A DNA stretch of 64,000 nucleotides from ZLKRG44 sp964555705 (GCA_964555705.1 CAZKTN010000002.1:71271-135270), one strand, 5' to 3'; shown: positions 54,416 through 63,282, numbered from the stretch's first letter. Translations and numbers: made by a program. The notes: generated by a model not told the origin, from the letters alone.

Positions 54416-55172
54416 TGTGCTCGTAGCGCGTGGGCTGCACCCGCACGAGTGACCACCGCGGACCGAGCGTGCGCTCGATGTCGCGCACGCTCATGCGGCG
54501 TGGGCCCCCTTGCCGCGTCTCGTGCTCGGAGAACACGAGCACCACGATGCGCGCGCCGGGCTCGGCCACCGCAGTGACCGACTCGCGGTAGCGCTCGCGG
54601 TCCGCGTCGGAGAACACGTGCAGCACCGCGCAGTCGAGCAGCGTGCGGAAGGTGCGCCCACCGGTGCACGCACGAAGGTCGAGCGCGCTTCCCGCGTGGA
54701 ACTGGGGCGGAGTGCGCATCGCCATCTCGCCGGCCACCGCATTCGCAGCGACCGCACGTGCCGCATTGGCCCTCGCCATCTCGATCGCCTTCGGCACGAG
54801 ATCGACGCCCACGACCTCGAGCCCGCGGTAGGCGAGCAGGATCGCGTTCTCCCCGGTGCCGCACCCGATGTCGAGCACAGGGCCCTCGAAGAAGTCGCGC
54901 GCTGCGAGCTCGGCAATCGCGCGCTGCGGCCGGCCGATCGCCCACGGCGCTGGCGCCTTGGCGGTCGTCCAGGGCGTGGAGGGCCTGGTGCCGGGACCGC
55001 CCGCGCCGCCGTGCGCGTGCCCGCCCCCGTCGCCTCCGACCCGCGAGGGCTCGCCGGCATAGATGCGATGGAAGTTGTCGGGGTCGACCCCCTCGGCCCC
55101 GGGATGCGCCGACTGGTGCGTATGGGCGCCAGAAACCCGGGATTGCTCGGCCGAGGATGTGGTGGGTGGCAT
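54357..55172 (-). CDS. Class I SAM-dependent methyltransferase
   Basis: A 271-residue protein starting at ATG 55172. Residues 1-80 are a low-complexity His/Gly/Pro-rich leader, followed by a Rossmann methyltransferase domain: motif I VLDIGCGTGENAI, then VVGVDLVPKAIEMAR and LLDCAVLHVFSD. Substrate cannot be told; small-molecule methyltransferases with this motif set are common. It overlaps the convergent M60 gene at the 3' end and diverges from the acyl-CoA dehydrogenase gene. Confidence 0.83.
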   Translation of the reverse strand: MPPTTSSAEQSRVSGAHTHQSAHPGAEGVDPDNFHRIYAGEPSRVGGDGGGHAHGGAGGPGTRPSTPWTTAKAPAPWAIGRPQRAIAELAARDFFEGPVLDIGCGTGENAILLAYRGLEVVGVDLVPKAIEMARANAARAVAANAVAGEMAMRTPPQFHAGSALDLRACTGGRTFRTLLDCAVLHVFSDADRERYRESVTAVAEPGARIVVLVFSEHETRQGGPRRMSVRDIERTLGPRWSLVRVQPTRYEHISHDGGARSWLAVLRHRVG

Positions 55173-55181
55173 GGGGTGCCT

Positions 55182-55187
55182 AGTATC
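55182..55187 (-). promoter_or_regulatory. Candidate -10 element for the methyltransferase gene
   Basis: On the minus strand GATACT lies 9 bases before ATG 55172. On the plus strand the same place reads TAGTAT (55181-55186), about 75 bases before the acyl-CoA dehydrogenase start, so the site may serve both directions. Confidence 0.4.
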
Positions 55188-55261
55188 CTCAACTTCCCGT
55201 CGGCCGTGTCGGGCGCCTGCCCCCACGGAAAACCCCGCCGGATCATCCTGGAGAGCCAACC

Positions 55262-56506
55262 GTGCACCACGTCGACACCCTCACGAGCCCGACCGCCGCC
55301 AAGTCCGCCTCTAAGAGCTCCGCGGTGACTGACGCAGAACGCGCCAAGCTTGTGGCTGACGTAGAGGCCTACTGCCAGGAGATCCGCCCGATCGAGGAGA
55401 TCTGCTACCTCGAGCATCGCCCGAACCCGGCCATCGCCGAGCTCGCCAAGAAGTACAACCTGCTCGGCATGGCGATGCCCAAGGAGTACGGCGGCCGCGC
55501 GATGGACAGCCTCACCTACGCGCGCGCCCTCGTGCGCATCAACCGCGAGGGCACGGGCGTCCGCACCTTCTTCTCCGGCCACACGTCGATCGGCCAGTAC
55601 CCGATCCTCAAGTACGGCACTGACGAGCAGAAGAGCCGCTACCTCCCCAAGTCCTGCACCGGCGGATGCACGCTTGCGTTCGGGCTCACCGAGCCCGAGG
55701 CCGGGTCGAACCCGCTCGAGGGCACCTGCACCTACCGCCGCGAGGGCGGCAAGCTCATCATGAATGGGGTCAAGTACCTCATCTCCAACGGGTCGATCGC
55801 TGATGCGGTGATCGTCTTCGCGTTCCCCGAGGGCGCGACCGGCAAGGACCGCCGCATGAGCGCGATCATCGTCGACACCGCCGGCGACACCTTCGAGAAG
55901 GAGGCGCTGCACGCCAAGCCCGGCATGTACACCTCCGACACCGCGATGTTCCAGATGAACGACCACCCGGTCAGCGGCGACAACATGCTCGGCAAGGAGG
56001 GCGAGGGATTCCGCATCGCGATGCACACCCTCGTATCGGGCCGCCTCTCGGTGGCCTCGGGCTGCCTCGGCACCATCGAGGACTGCCTCGACGAGTGCCT
56101 GCGCTACGCGCGCGAGCGGCACCAGCACGGGAAGCCCATCGGCAAGCACCAGCTCGTGCAGGACCACATCGCCCGCATCGAGATGATGCGCGCCACGAGC
56201 GACGCCATGATCGAGCGCGCCGCAATCGCCAAGGAGATCTCCGACAACGCGCCCGGCGACGCCGAACTGCTCTCGAAGGCCGACTTCGCGGTGGCCGAGG
56301 CCAAGTACTGGGCGAGCAACGCCGCCTGGGAGGCCGTGGACCGCGCAGTGCAGGTCTTCGGCGGCCGCGGATGGAGCGAGCTCTACCGTCCCTTCCGTCA
56401 CCTGCAGGATGTGCGCGTGTGCCGCATCTACGAGGGCACCGACGAGATCATGAAGCTCAAGCTCGCCAGCAAGCTGCTCGGCAAGGGCTTTGAGGCCTTC
56501 GCCTGA
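55262..56506 (+). CDS. Acyl-CoA dehydrogenase
   Basis: A 414-residue flavoenzyme of the acyl-CoA dehydrogenase family. The start is GTG 55262, with GGAG about 8 bases upstream. Segments: FGLTEPEAGSNP (FAD/substrate region), TFEKEALHAKPGMYTSDTAMFQMNDHPV, and the catalytic-base region RIYEGTDEIMKLKLASKLL with Glu in the usual place. It oxidises an acyl-CoA to the enoyl-CoA using electron-transfer flavoprotein; chain-length preference is not clear. It lies next to the CoxG-like gene tail to tail, with adjacent stops. Confidence 0.92.
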   Translation: MHHVDTLTSPTAAKSASKSSAVTDAERAKLVADVEAYCQEIRPIEEICYLEHRPNPAIAELAKKYNLLGMAMPKEYGGRAMDSLTYARALVRINREGTGVRTFFSGHTSIGQYPILKYGTDEQKSRYLPKSCTGGCTLAFGLTEPEAGSNPLEGTCTYRREGGKLIMNGVKYLISNGSIADAVIVFAFPEGATGKDRRMSAIIVDTAGDTFEKEALHAKPGMYTSDTAMFQMNDHPVSGDNMLGKEGEGFRIAMHTLVSGRLSVASGCLGTIEDCLDECLRYARERHQHGKPIGKHQLVQDHIARIEMMRATSDAMIERAAIAKEISDNAPGDAELLSKADFAVAEAKYWASNAAWEAVDRAVQVFGGRGWSELYRPFRHLQDVRVCRIYEGTDEIMKLKLASKLLGKGFEAFA

Positions 56507-56968
56507 TCAGGCGCGCTTCTCGACGGCGGTTCGCATTCCCTCGAAGCCCTGCTTGATGACCTGATCCGCCGCTGCGCGGATGATCGTGGTGCCGACGGCC
56601 GCGACGAGGCCGGTCATCTTCTGGATGGTCGCCGTCCACTTCAGGTCGCACGCGCCGCCATCGGCGGCCGAGAGGTCCATCTCTGCCTTCACGGTGAACG
56701 CGGTGCCGATGCCGCTTGCGTCGACCTGCATCACCACGCGCTTGCCCGGAACCTTCTCGATGATCGTGAACGTCTGCTTGAGCGTCGTTCGGATGAAGCT
56801 GAACCCCGGGCGCACCGAGCACTTGATCGCGCTGTCGCCAACGCGCTCGCTCGACACGAGGCCGGGCACGATCTTCACCAGCTCGTCGAGGTCGGTGACG
56901 AACGCGTAGACCGCGTCGGGTGATGCCGCGAGTCGCTCGGTGCCTGAGAAGGGCTCGTAGGTGGTCAT
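56507..56968 (-). CDS. CoxG/SRPBCC family protein
   Basis: A 153-residue protein of the SRPBCC superfamily, closest to the CoxG (carbon monoxide dehydrogenase subunit G) type: GTERLAASPDAVYAFVTDLDELVKIVPGL is the characteristic start, and the helix-grip fold ends with an amphipathic C-terminal helix. No CO dehydrogenase genes are visible here, so a general lipid- or hydrophobe-binding role is more likely. It sits just downstream of the LysR-type regulator on the same strand, 13 bases apart. Confidence 0.82.
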   Translation of the reverse strand: MTTYEPFSGTERLAASPDAVYAFVTDLDELVKIVPGLVSSERVGDSAIKCSVRPGFSFIRTTLKQTFTIIEKVPGKRVVMQVDASGIGTAFTVKAEMDLSAADGGACDLKWTATIQKMTGLVAAVGTTIIRAAADQVIKQGFEGMRTAVEKRA

Positions 56969-56981
56969 TGGGGCGGTGAGT

Positions 56982-57938
56982 CTAGGCGCTGGCGGCGCGG
57001 GCGCGGCGGACCCCGGACCGGGCGAGCGCCAGCCGTATGCGCCGGAGCGCCGGATGCTCCTCTCCGCGTGCCACGATCACCACGTAGTAGTGCTCCTGCA
57101 CCTGCCGCAGCGATGCCACGCGCACGAGCCCGAACTGCCGGCACACCTCGCGCGCGATCGAGTCGGGCACCGGGACTGCCCCGAGTCCCACCTGCGCGAA
57201 GTGGTGCAGCAGGGAGCGGTCGTCCGCCTCGACGGCGATGCGCGGCTGCACACGGACCATCGCGAACCACCGGTCAATCGACGTGCGCAGCGAGGAACCG
57301 ACGGTCGGCAGCAGCAGGGGTGTGCCCGACAGCGATGCCGGGAAACGCGTGCGGAGGCGCCGGGCGAGCGCAGGAGCCGCAAGCAGGCTTACGGCGCTGG
57401 ACGAGGCGATGAAGCTCCGAAGCTGCGCGCCGCTGCCGGGAGGGATGGGCGCGTCGGACACGACGAGGTCGAGCCGGTGCAGCACGAGCTCGGCCAGGAG
57501 CAGGTCCACGCGCCACTCGCGCGCGACCATCGGCACCGCGTGCCGGCCGGACACTGCCGGCATCAGGAGCGCGCGCACCACCATCTTTGGAACGGCGTCA
57601 GATGTGCCCACTCGAAGCGGCATCGCCACGGGCGCGCGCTCGAGCGGCAGGGCCCGCACCAGGTCCGCACCGATGCCCACGATCTCCTCCGCGTAGCGCA
57701 TGGCTGCGCGACCTGCCTCGGTGAGCGACGCGCCGCGCGAGGAGCGCTGCAGCAGCCGGGTGCCGAGCCTGCGCTCAAGGACGCCGATCTGCTCGCTCAC
57801 GCTCGGCTGCGAGACGCCCAGCCGCTTCGCGGCCCGGCTGATGCTGCCCGCCTGCCCCACGCACCAGAAGTAGAGCAGGTGGTTCATGTTCAGCTCGCGC
57901 AGCACGCGGCTGGTATCTGTTTTCCCGATAGCGAGCAT
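56982..57938 (-). CDS. LysR-type regulator (NhaR-like)
   Basis: A 318-residue LysR-type regulator. The HTH domain (NHLLYFWCVGQAGSISRAAKRLGVSQPSVSEQIGVLERRLG) has the YFWxV signature of the NhaR branch, and the C-terminal part is the co-inducer-binding domain. The first 17 residues before MNHLL may be non-coding leader; a start at ATG 57887 is possible. It diverges from otsA with a 120-base spacer and is followed by the CoxG-like gene. Its target is unknown, although NhaR-type regulators often respond to ionic stress, and otsAB nearby makes osmolytes. Confidence 0.85.
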   Translation of the reverse strand: MLAIGKTDTSRVLRELNMNHLLYFWCVGQAGSISRAAKRLGVSQPSVSEQIGVLERRLGTRLLQRSSRGASLTEAGRAAMRYAEEIVGIGADLVRALPLERAPVAMPLRVGTSDAVPKMVVRALLMPAVSGRHAVPMVAREWRVDLLLAELVLHRLDLVVSDAPIPPGSGAQLRSFIASSSAVSLLAAPALARRLRTRFPASLSGTPLLLPTVGSSLRTSIDRWFAMVRVQPRIAVEADDRSLLHHFAQVGLGAVPVPDSIAREVCRQFGLVRVASLRQVQEHYYVVIVARGEEHPALRRIRLALARSGVRRARAASA

Positions 57939-58058
57939 AGGAAGTATGTGGGTTGCCTATTTGCCCATCCTGACGATACTCGGATACGTGGATACCTACA
58001 CGCTCCACATCGTCATCACGTCCGCGATCGCCGGCATGCCGCCCAAGGCATGCGCGCG

Positions 58059-59435
58059 ATGAGGCGTGCGCGGCAGCTCGTGCTTGTGGCCAACCGCCTG
58101 CCTGCGCGCCGGGTAGCGCAGGGGAAGTCGTACGCCTGGACGACGAGTCCGGGAGGCCTCGTCAGCGCCATGCGGCCGGTCCTGCGCCGCCGCACCGGGC
58201 TCTGGATCGGATGGGACGGCTCGACAGGTAAGGTCCACCGCCCCGGCGAGGTGGACGGCCTCTCGGTTGTGCCTGTTCCGCTGTCTCGCGCCGCCGTGAG
58301 CGAGCACTACGAGGGATTCTGCAACGGGACCCTCTGGCCGCTCTACCACGACGCGATCGGCGCGCCCTCCTTCGAGCGGCGCTGGTGGGCCCGGTACCGG
58401 GAAGTGAACCGCCGCTTTGCCCGCGCGGCCGCGGCACGTGCCGCGCGTGGCGCGATGGTGTGGGTGCACGACTACCACCTTCAGCTTGTGCCGGCGATGC
58501 TGCGCGAGCTTCGCCCGGACGTGCGCATCGGCCTGTACATCCACGTGCCGTTCCCTCCCGACGAGCTGTTCTCGTGGCTGCCGTGGCGCACCCAGATCCT
58601 CGAGGGCATGCTCGGAGCCGACCTCGTCGCATTCCAGACGCCTGAGGGTGCGCACAACTTCGCGCGCGCGGCACGGAGGTACGCGGGCGCGTCGGGCCTC
58701 GACGAGAGGCTCAAGCACGGGGGACGCCGCATCAAGGTCCGCGCGATGCCGATCTCGGTGGATGCGGGCCACCTCGATGCGCTGGCGCGCTCACCGGCCG
58801 TCGAGGCGCATGCGGCGCAGGTGCGCGAGCGCCTTGCGGGCCGCACCATCATGCTCGCGGTCGACCGCCAGGACTACACCAAGGGCATCCCCCAGCGCCT
58901 GCTGGCGTTCGAGGAGCTTCTCAGGACTGGCGCCGCGAAGGTCGAGGATGTGGTGATGGTGCAGGTGGCGGTGCCCAGCAGGGACAGCTCCCCCGGGTAC
59001 CGCGAGGTCCAACGCGAGACCGAGCAGATCGTCGGCCGGATCAACGGCCAGCACTCCGAGCCCGGCCGGGTCGCCGTCCACTACTTCCGGCGCAGCCTCT
59101 CCACCGAGGAGCTTGCCGCCTACTACCGCGCCGCCGACATCATGCTCGTGACACCGCTGCGCGACGGCATGAACCTCGTTGCGAAGGAGTACATCTGCTG
59201 CCGCACTGAAGTGAACGGCGTGCTGGTGCTGAGCGAGTTTGCGGGCGCTGCGCGCGAGCTTCGCCAGGCGATCCTGGTCAACCCGCGAGACCTCGACGGC
59301 ATGCGGAGCGCGATGTCGCGCGCGCTCAGGATGGGTGCGGCCGAGCGCCGTAGGCGCATGTCCTCGCTGCGCAGGCACATGCTGCGCCATGACGTGTTCC
59401 GCTGGGCTTCGGAGTTCCTCAAGGAGCTCAGGTGA
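58059..59435 (+). CDS. otsA: Alpha,alpha-trehalose-phosphate synthase (UDP-forming)
   Basis: A 458-residue GT20 enzyme that joins UDP-glucose and glucose-6-phosphate to give trehalose-6-phosphate. Recognised segments: LVLVANRLPARR, SPGGLVSAMRPVL, WVHDYHLQLVPAMLRELRPD, FPPDELFSWLPWR, DRQDYTKGIPQRLLAFEE and PLRDGMNLVAKEYICCR. ATG 58059 has AAGG ten bases upstream; an ATG nine bases earlier lacks usable spacing. It ends in a GTGA overlap with otsB. It probably makes trehalose for osmoprotection, in line with the NhaR-like regulator upstream. Confidence 0.93.
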   Translation: MRRARQLVLVANRLPARRVAQGKSYAWTTSPGGLVSAMRPVLRRRTGLWIGWDGSTGKVHRPGEVDGLSVVPVPLSRAAVSEHYEGFCNGTLWPLYHDAIGAPSFERRWWARYREVNRRFARAAAARAARGAMVWVHDYHLQLVPAMLRELRPDVRIGLYIHVPFPPDELFSWLPWRTQILEGMLGADLVAFQTPEGAHNFARAARRYAGASGLDERLKHGGRRIKVRAMPISVDAGHLDALARSPAVEAHAAQVRERLAGRTIMLAVDRQDYTKGIPQRLLAFEELLRTGAAKVEDVVMVQVAVPSRDSSPGYREVQRETEQIVGRINGQHSEPGRVAVHYFRRSLSTEELAAYYRAADIMLVTPLRDGMNLVAKEYICCRTEVNGVLVLSEFAGAARELRQAILVNPRDLDGMRSAMSRALRMGAAERRRRMSSLRRHMLRHDVFRWASEFLKELR

Positions 59436-60361
59436 GCGTCCGGCGCTGCGATGCCGCGGCCCGGCCGCGCGCTGCGCTGCCGCCGTTGCGGCGCCGCGAG
59501 CGAATCGGCGATGCGCTCGCGCGGCTGGCCGCCGCGCCCAGCCTCGCCGTCATGTGCGACTTCGACGGCACCATCGCGGCGATCCGCCGGGACCCTCAGC
59601 GTGTGGTGCCCGACCCGATGGCGATGTCGGCGCTGGAGGGGCTGGCGGCACTTCCGCGAACGGGCGTCGCGGTCATCTCAGGAAGGAGCCTGGCCGACCT
59701 TCGCGGGCGCATCGGGGCGCCGGTGCACGTGCGGCTGGTCGGTTCGTACGGGCTTGAGGGCGACGGCGAACTGCCCGTGGAGATGCGGCGCCGAAGGCGC
59801 GCGCAGAGGATCGTCGACCGGATCGAGCGCACGGTCACCGACGCAGTGCGGTCGGTGCCGGGCGCCCGCATCGAGCGCAAGGCGATGTCGGTAGCGCTTC
59901 ACGTGCGAGGGCTGCCCCGTGCGGAGGCGCAGCGCGCCATTGCGCTGGCGCGGCGCCGCGTCGCCATCAGTGGCGTGCGTGCGGTCCCCGGGCGAAGCGT
60001 CATGGAGTGGTGTGCCTTCACGCCCTGCAAGGCGACGGCGATCCGCGAGATCGTGGGCCGGCGTGACCGCCATGGAGTGCTGTGCATCGGCGACGACCAT
60101 GGCGATGTGGGTGCGCTGACGATGGTCCATGGATGGGGTGGTGTCGCGATCAGCGTGGGCCGGCGGCGTGCGGGCGTTCCCTTCAGGGTCGGGGGGGTGC
60201 AGGACGTCACGCGCACCCTCCGAAGCCTGCTTGAGATGCGGCGTGCCCGAATGGCCGAGGCTCGGATGCACCTAGCATCCCCGCGTGGCAGCCCTGCTCC
60301 AGTCGCGACAGCGTGTGCCAGAGCGCATGGACGATCCAGCGCTGCCGCCGCAGGAGCATGA
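59432..60361 (+). CDS. otsB: Trehalose-6-phosphate phosphatase
   Basis: A 309-residue HAD phosphatase that removes phosphate from trehalose-6-phosphate. Motif I is AVMCDFDGTIAAI, with the nucleophile Asp and the second Asp, motif II AVISGRSLADLRGR and the late acidic motif LCIGDDHGDVGAL. The start GTG 59432 overlaps the otsA stop. The last ~50 residues are Ala/Pro/Arg-rich low complexity, and its 3' end overlaps the next gene by 77 bases, which suggests the true stop may be read in a different way or the tail is not conserved. Function is otherwise clear. Confidence 0.9.
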   Translation: MSVRRCDAAARPRAALPPLRRRERIGDALARLAAAPSLAVMCDFDGTIAAIRRDPQRVVPDPMAMSALEGLAALPRTGVAVISGRSLADLRGRIGAPVHVRLVGSYGLEGDGELPVEMRRRRRAQRIVDRIERTVTDAVRSVPGARIERKAMSVALHVRGLPRAEAQRAIALARRRVAISGVRAVPGRSVMEWCAFTPCKATAIREIVGRRDRHGVLCIGDDHGDVGALTMVHGWGGVAISVGRRRAGVPFRVGGVQDVTRTLRSLLEMRRARMAEARMHLASPRGSPAPVATACARAHGRSSAAAAGA

Positions 60362-61013
60362 CCGGGCGCTCGCGGACCTCGCGCGCCTGAACTCGCTCGC
60401 ACGCAGCGCCGCGATCCTGTGGCCGGCGGTTCGTGAGGAGCTCCAGCGGGCTGCAGCGGCGGGGCGTGTCGCGCGGGTGCTCGATGTCGCGACAGGATCA
60501 GGCGACATTCCCGTGACGCTTGGCCGCTGGGCGCGCCTCGAAGGCCTCGAGGCCCGCTGGATCGGCGTCGACGCGAGCGAGCATGCGCTCGCGCGCGCGT
60601 CGCAGCGTGCCGCGCGCGAGGGCGTGCCGCTGGAGCTTCACTGCGCGGACGCGACTCGTGCGCTTCCGGTGCGTGCCGATGTCGTCATCAGCAGCCTGTT
60701 CCTCCATCACCTGAGCGAGGCACAGGCGGTGGATGCACTCCGCGCGATGGCGGCAGCGGCGCGCTCCGCGGTCGTCGTCAGTGACCTTCGCCGCAGCGCG
60801 CCCGGCCTCGCGCTTGCATGGACGGTGTCGCGTGCGCTGAGCCGGTCGCCCGTCGTCCACTTTGATGCGGTCGTCTCAGTGCGCGGCGCATTCACCGAGC
60901 GCGAGCTCGCAGGCCTCGCTCAAGCCGCGGGATTGCGCGGTGCATCGGTTCGCCGCGCATGGCCCCAGCGCATGATCCTGCAGTGGTCGCCCGACAGTGG
61001 GAGCTCGGCGTGA
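60285..61013 (+). CDS. Methyltransferase of a type III polyketide synthase cluster
   Basis: A 242-residue class I methyltransferase: motif I VLDVATGSGDIPVTLGRW, then DADATRALPVRADVV-like segments (HCADATRALPVRADVVISSLFLHH) and VVVSDLRRSAP. The predicted start GTG 60285 lies inside the 3' end of otsB; an ATG at 60327 is an alternative, but the residues before it (RVPERMDD) look conserved with related proteins. It overlaps the next gene by GTGA. In planctomycetes this gene, an FAD oxidoreductase and a type III PKS form a recurring trio, so it probably methylates the polyketide. Confidence 0.82.
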   Translation: MAALLQSRQRVPERMDDPALPPQEHDRALADLARLNSLARSAAILWPAVREELQRAAAAGRVARVLDVATGSGDIPVTLGRWARLEGLEARWIGVDASEHALARASQRAAREGVPLELHCADATRALPVRADVVISSLFLHHLSEAQAVDALRAMAAAARSAVVVSDLRRSAPGLALAWTVSRALSRSPVVHFDAVVSVRGAFTERELAGLAQAAGLRGASVRRAWPQRMILQWSPDSGSSA

Positions 61014-62179
61014 GCGCACGCTCGACCGCGACCGCCGCCATCGCCGCGAGCGCCGCTCCCGCCGCCGAGCGCGCCGATGCTGTCGTGATCGGCGCAGGCC
61101 CGGCCGGCAGCGTCGCTGCGGCGCTTCTCGCGCGGCAGGGGATGCGCACCATCCTCGTCGAGCGAGACCGGTTCCCACGTGCCAAGGTGTGCGGGTGCTG
61201 CCTCGGCCCTCGCGGCGTCGCTGCACTGAAGCGCGCGCACCTTGACGGTGCCATCGACGGCGCGATCGCGCTTGAGTCGGTGTCGCTCGCGCACGGCCGC
61301 CGCTGGGTCGCGCTGCCGCTTGCGGGCACGCGCGTGATCGGCCGTGACGTGATGGACTCGCGGCTTGCCGAGGCCGCCGCACGCTCCGGATGCGATGTGC
61401 GCATGGGTGTGCGCGCAGCCGTGCTGAGCCCAGGCAACCCACGCACGCCAGCGCACGTGAGGATCGAGAGTGTCGGAGCGGGCCATGATTTCGACGTTCA
61501 CGCAGGCCTTGTCGTCTGCGCCGATGGCATCGGAGGCAGGTCGCTCGCGCCACTGTGCGGCGACTCCGCATGGGCCATCGATGCGCGGTCGCGGTTCGGG
61601 GTCGCCGCCACGCTGGCGCCCGGTGCGCTCGACGTTCCGCCGGGCCAGCTGTGGATGATGTCCCACACAGACGGCTACGTGGGCGCAGTCCGGCTCCCGT
61701 CAGGAGAGGTAGATGTTGCGGCGGCGCTCGATCCGGCCGCTGCGCGCGCCGCCGGCGGGCCGGCGGCGCTTGTCGCTGCCGTGGTTGCCGGATGCGGTCG
61801 CAGGATCGAATGCGACGCATCGCGAGCGTGGAAGGGCACGCCGGCCCTCACGCGGCGCCGCACATGGGTCGCGCGGGGCCGCGTCATCTGCGTGGGCGAT
61901 GCGGCCGGCTACATCGAGCCCTTCACGGGGGAGGGCATGAGCTGGGCGATCGAGGGCGCATGCGCGGCAGCGCGCGATGCAGCCGGCATCGTCTCGCAGG
62001 GCGATGCGGCGCGCTGGCCACGAACGCTGGCCGATGCAGTCGGGGCGCACCAGCGGAGGTGCCGCCGGGTTGCTGCCATGCTGCGCTACCCGCGCGCCAC
62101 GATGTGCGCGCTTCGTGCCGCTTCGCGTGTGCCGGGCATGCGCCGCCGCCTCGGCGCGATCGCCACTGGAGTCGCATGA
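61010..62179 (+). CDS. FAD-dependent oxidoreductase (geranylgeranyl-reductase-like) of the type III PKS cluster
   Basis: A 389-residue flavoprotein. The N-terminal Rossmann motif is DAVVIGAGPAGSVAAALLARQG with VERDRFPRAKVCG, and the second FAD motif is VICVGDAAGYIEPFTGEGMSWAIEG. This is the geranylgeranyl reductase/hydroxylase-like group. GTG 61010 has GGAG six bases upstream and overlaps the methyltransferase stop; it also ends in an ATGA overlap with the polyketide synthase. The role is probably reduction or hydroxylation of the polyketide product, judged by context only. Confidence 0.86.
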   Translation: MSARSTATAAIAASAAPAAERADAVVIGAGPAGSVAAALLARQGMRTILVERDRFPRAKVCGCCLGPRGVAALKRAHLDGAIDGAIALESVSLAHGRRWVALPLAGTRVIGRDVMDSRLAEAAARSGCDVRMGVRAAVLSPGNPRTPAHVRIESVGAGHDFDVHAGLVVCADGIGGRSLAPLCGDSAWAIDARSRFGVAATLAPGALDVPPGQLWMMSHTDGYVGAVRLPSGEVDVAAALDPAAARAAGGPAALVAAVVAGCGRRIECDASRAWKGTPALTRRRTWVARGRVICVGDAAGYIEPFTGEGMSWAIEGACAAARDAAGIVSQGDAARWPRTLADAVGAHQRRCRRVAAMLRYPRATMCALRAASRVPGMRRRLGAIATGVA

Positions 62180-63282
62180 GCAGGTCCGCCGTCATCCGAT
62201 CGATCAGAACCGCGGTGCCCGAGCGTTCGCTGTCGTCGGCGCGCTCTCTCGAGGTCGCGCGCGCGCTCACCCCGGAAGAGGTGCCTGCGTCGCTGCTTCG
62301 CCGCCTCCACGAGCGGTCGGGCATCGATGGGCGCGGATGCGCAGTGCTCGCGGGTGACGGCTCCGTGCCGATCTACGGCGTGGCGGGTTCCGGCGCGGCG
62401 GTGGCCACGAGCCCCGGCACCGCGGAACGCATGCGCGCATACATGGAGGCCGCCGAGGCGCTTGCGGTCGGCGCATCGCGCGACGCGCTTGTCGCCTCAT
62501 CGGTCGCTCCATCGCAGGTGACCCACCTCGTGACCGCGTCATGCACAGGGTTCGCGTCCCCTGGCGTCGACCAGGCAGTCATTGGCGCGCTCGGGCTCGG
62601 GCCCTATGTGCGGCGCACGAACATCGGATTCATGGGATGCCACGCTGCGGTCAATGCGCTGGCGGTGGCCTCGGCGTTTGCTGCATCCGACGCTGACGCT
62701 TGCGTGCTGCTCGCATGCGCCGAAGTCTGCACCGTGCACTTCCAGTCGAGCGTGCGGGTCGACCGCGTGGTCGCAAACACGCTTTTCGCCGATGGCGCTG
62801 CGGCAGCCGTCATCTCCTCGCCGGCCGCGGACGACGGCGGCGTGCGCGGCCTCATCGAGTGCCCATCGGTGATCCGGTGCGCATCGGCGATCATCCCGGA
62901 CTCCACGGGATCCATGGCCTGGCACATCGGCGACCATGGCTTCGAGATGACGCTCGGCGCGGACGTGCCCGACCGGATCGCAGCTGCGCTCCCGCAGTGG
63001 GTCGACCGCGAGCTTGCCACGCTCGGCATGGCGCGGAGCGATGTCGGCGGGTGGGCGATCCATCCCGGAGGCCCGCGCGTGATCGATGCGGTCATCGCGT
63101 GCCTCGGGCTCGCACCCTCCGCGGGCGACGCGTCGCGTGCCGTGCTCCGGCGGCACGGCAACATGTCGTCGGCGACCCTCCTCTTCATCATGGACGAGAT
63201 GCGCCGTGCAGGTGTGCCGCGTCCATGGGTCGGGCTGGCCTTCGGCCCCGGTCTCGCCGGCGAGATGGTGATCCTCGCATGA
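62176..63282 (+). CDS. Type III polyketide synthase
   Basis: A 368-residue chalcone/stilbene-synthase-fold enzyme that condenses malonyl-CoA units onto a starter to form a pyrone or resorcinol ring. The catalytic triad is present: Cys123 in TASCTGFASPG, His in AIHPGGPRVID and Asn in RHGNMSSATLLF. It starts at ATG 62176, overlapping the flavoprotein stop, and its own stop overlaps the next gene (ATGA). Together with the methyltransferase and flavoprotein upstream it forms a compact biosynthetic cluster, probably for an alkyl-resorcinol or quinone-like lipid. Confidence 0.93.
   Translation: MSRSAVIRSIRTAVPERSLSSARSLEVARALTPEEVPASLLRRLHERSGIDGRGCAVLAGDGSVPIYGVAGSGAAVATSPGTAERMRAYMEAAEALAVGASRDALVASSVAPSQVTHLVTASCTGFASPGVDQAVIGALGLGPYVRRTNIGFMGCHAAVNALAVASAFAASDADACVLLACAEVCTVHFQSSVRVDRVVANTLFADGAAAAVISSPAADDGGVRGLIECPSVIRCASAIIPDSTGSMAWHIGDHGFEMTLGADVPDRIAAALPQWVDRELATLGMARSDVGGWAIHPGGPRVIDAVIACLGLAPSAGDASRAVLRRHGNMSSATLLFIMDEMRRAGVPRPWVGLAFGPGLAGEMVILA

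Noticed and set aside
56961..58058. Long upstream extension of the otsA frame
   Set aside because: It covers the LysR-type gene on the opposite strand and is Arg/His-rich without homology; otsA starts at 58059.
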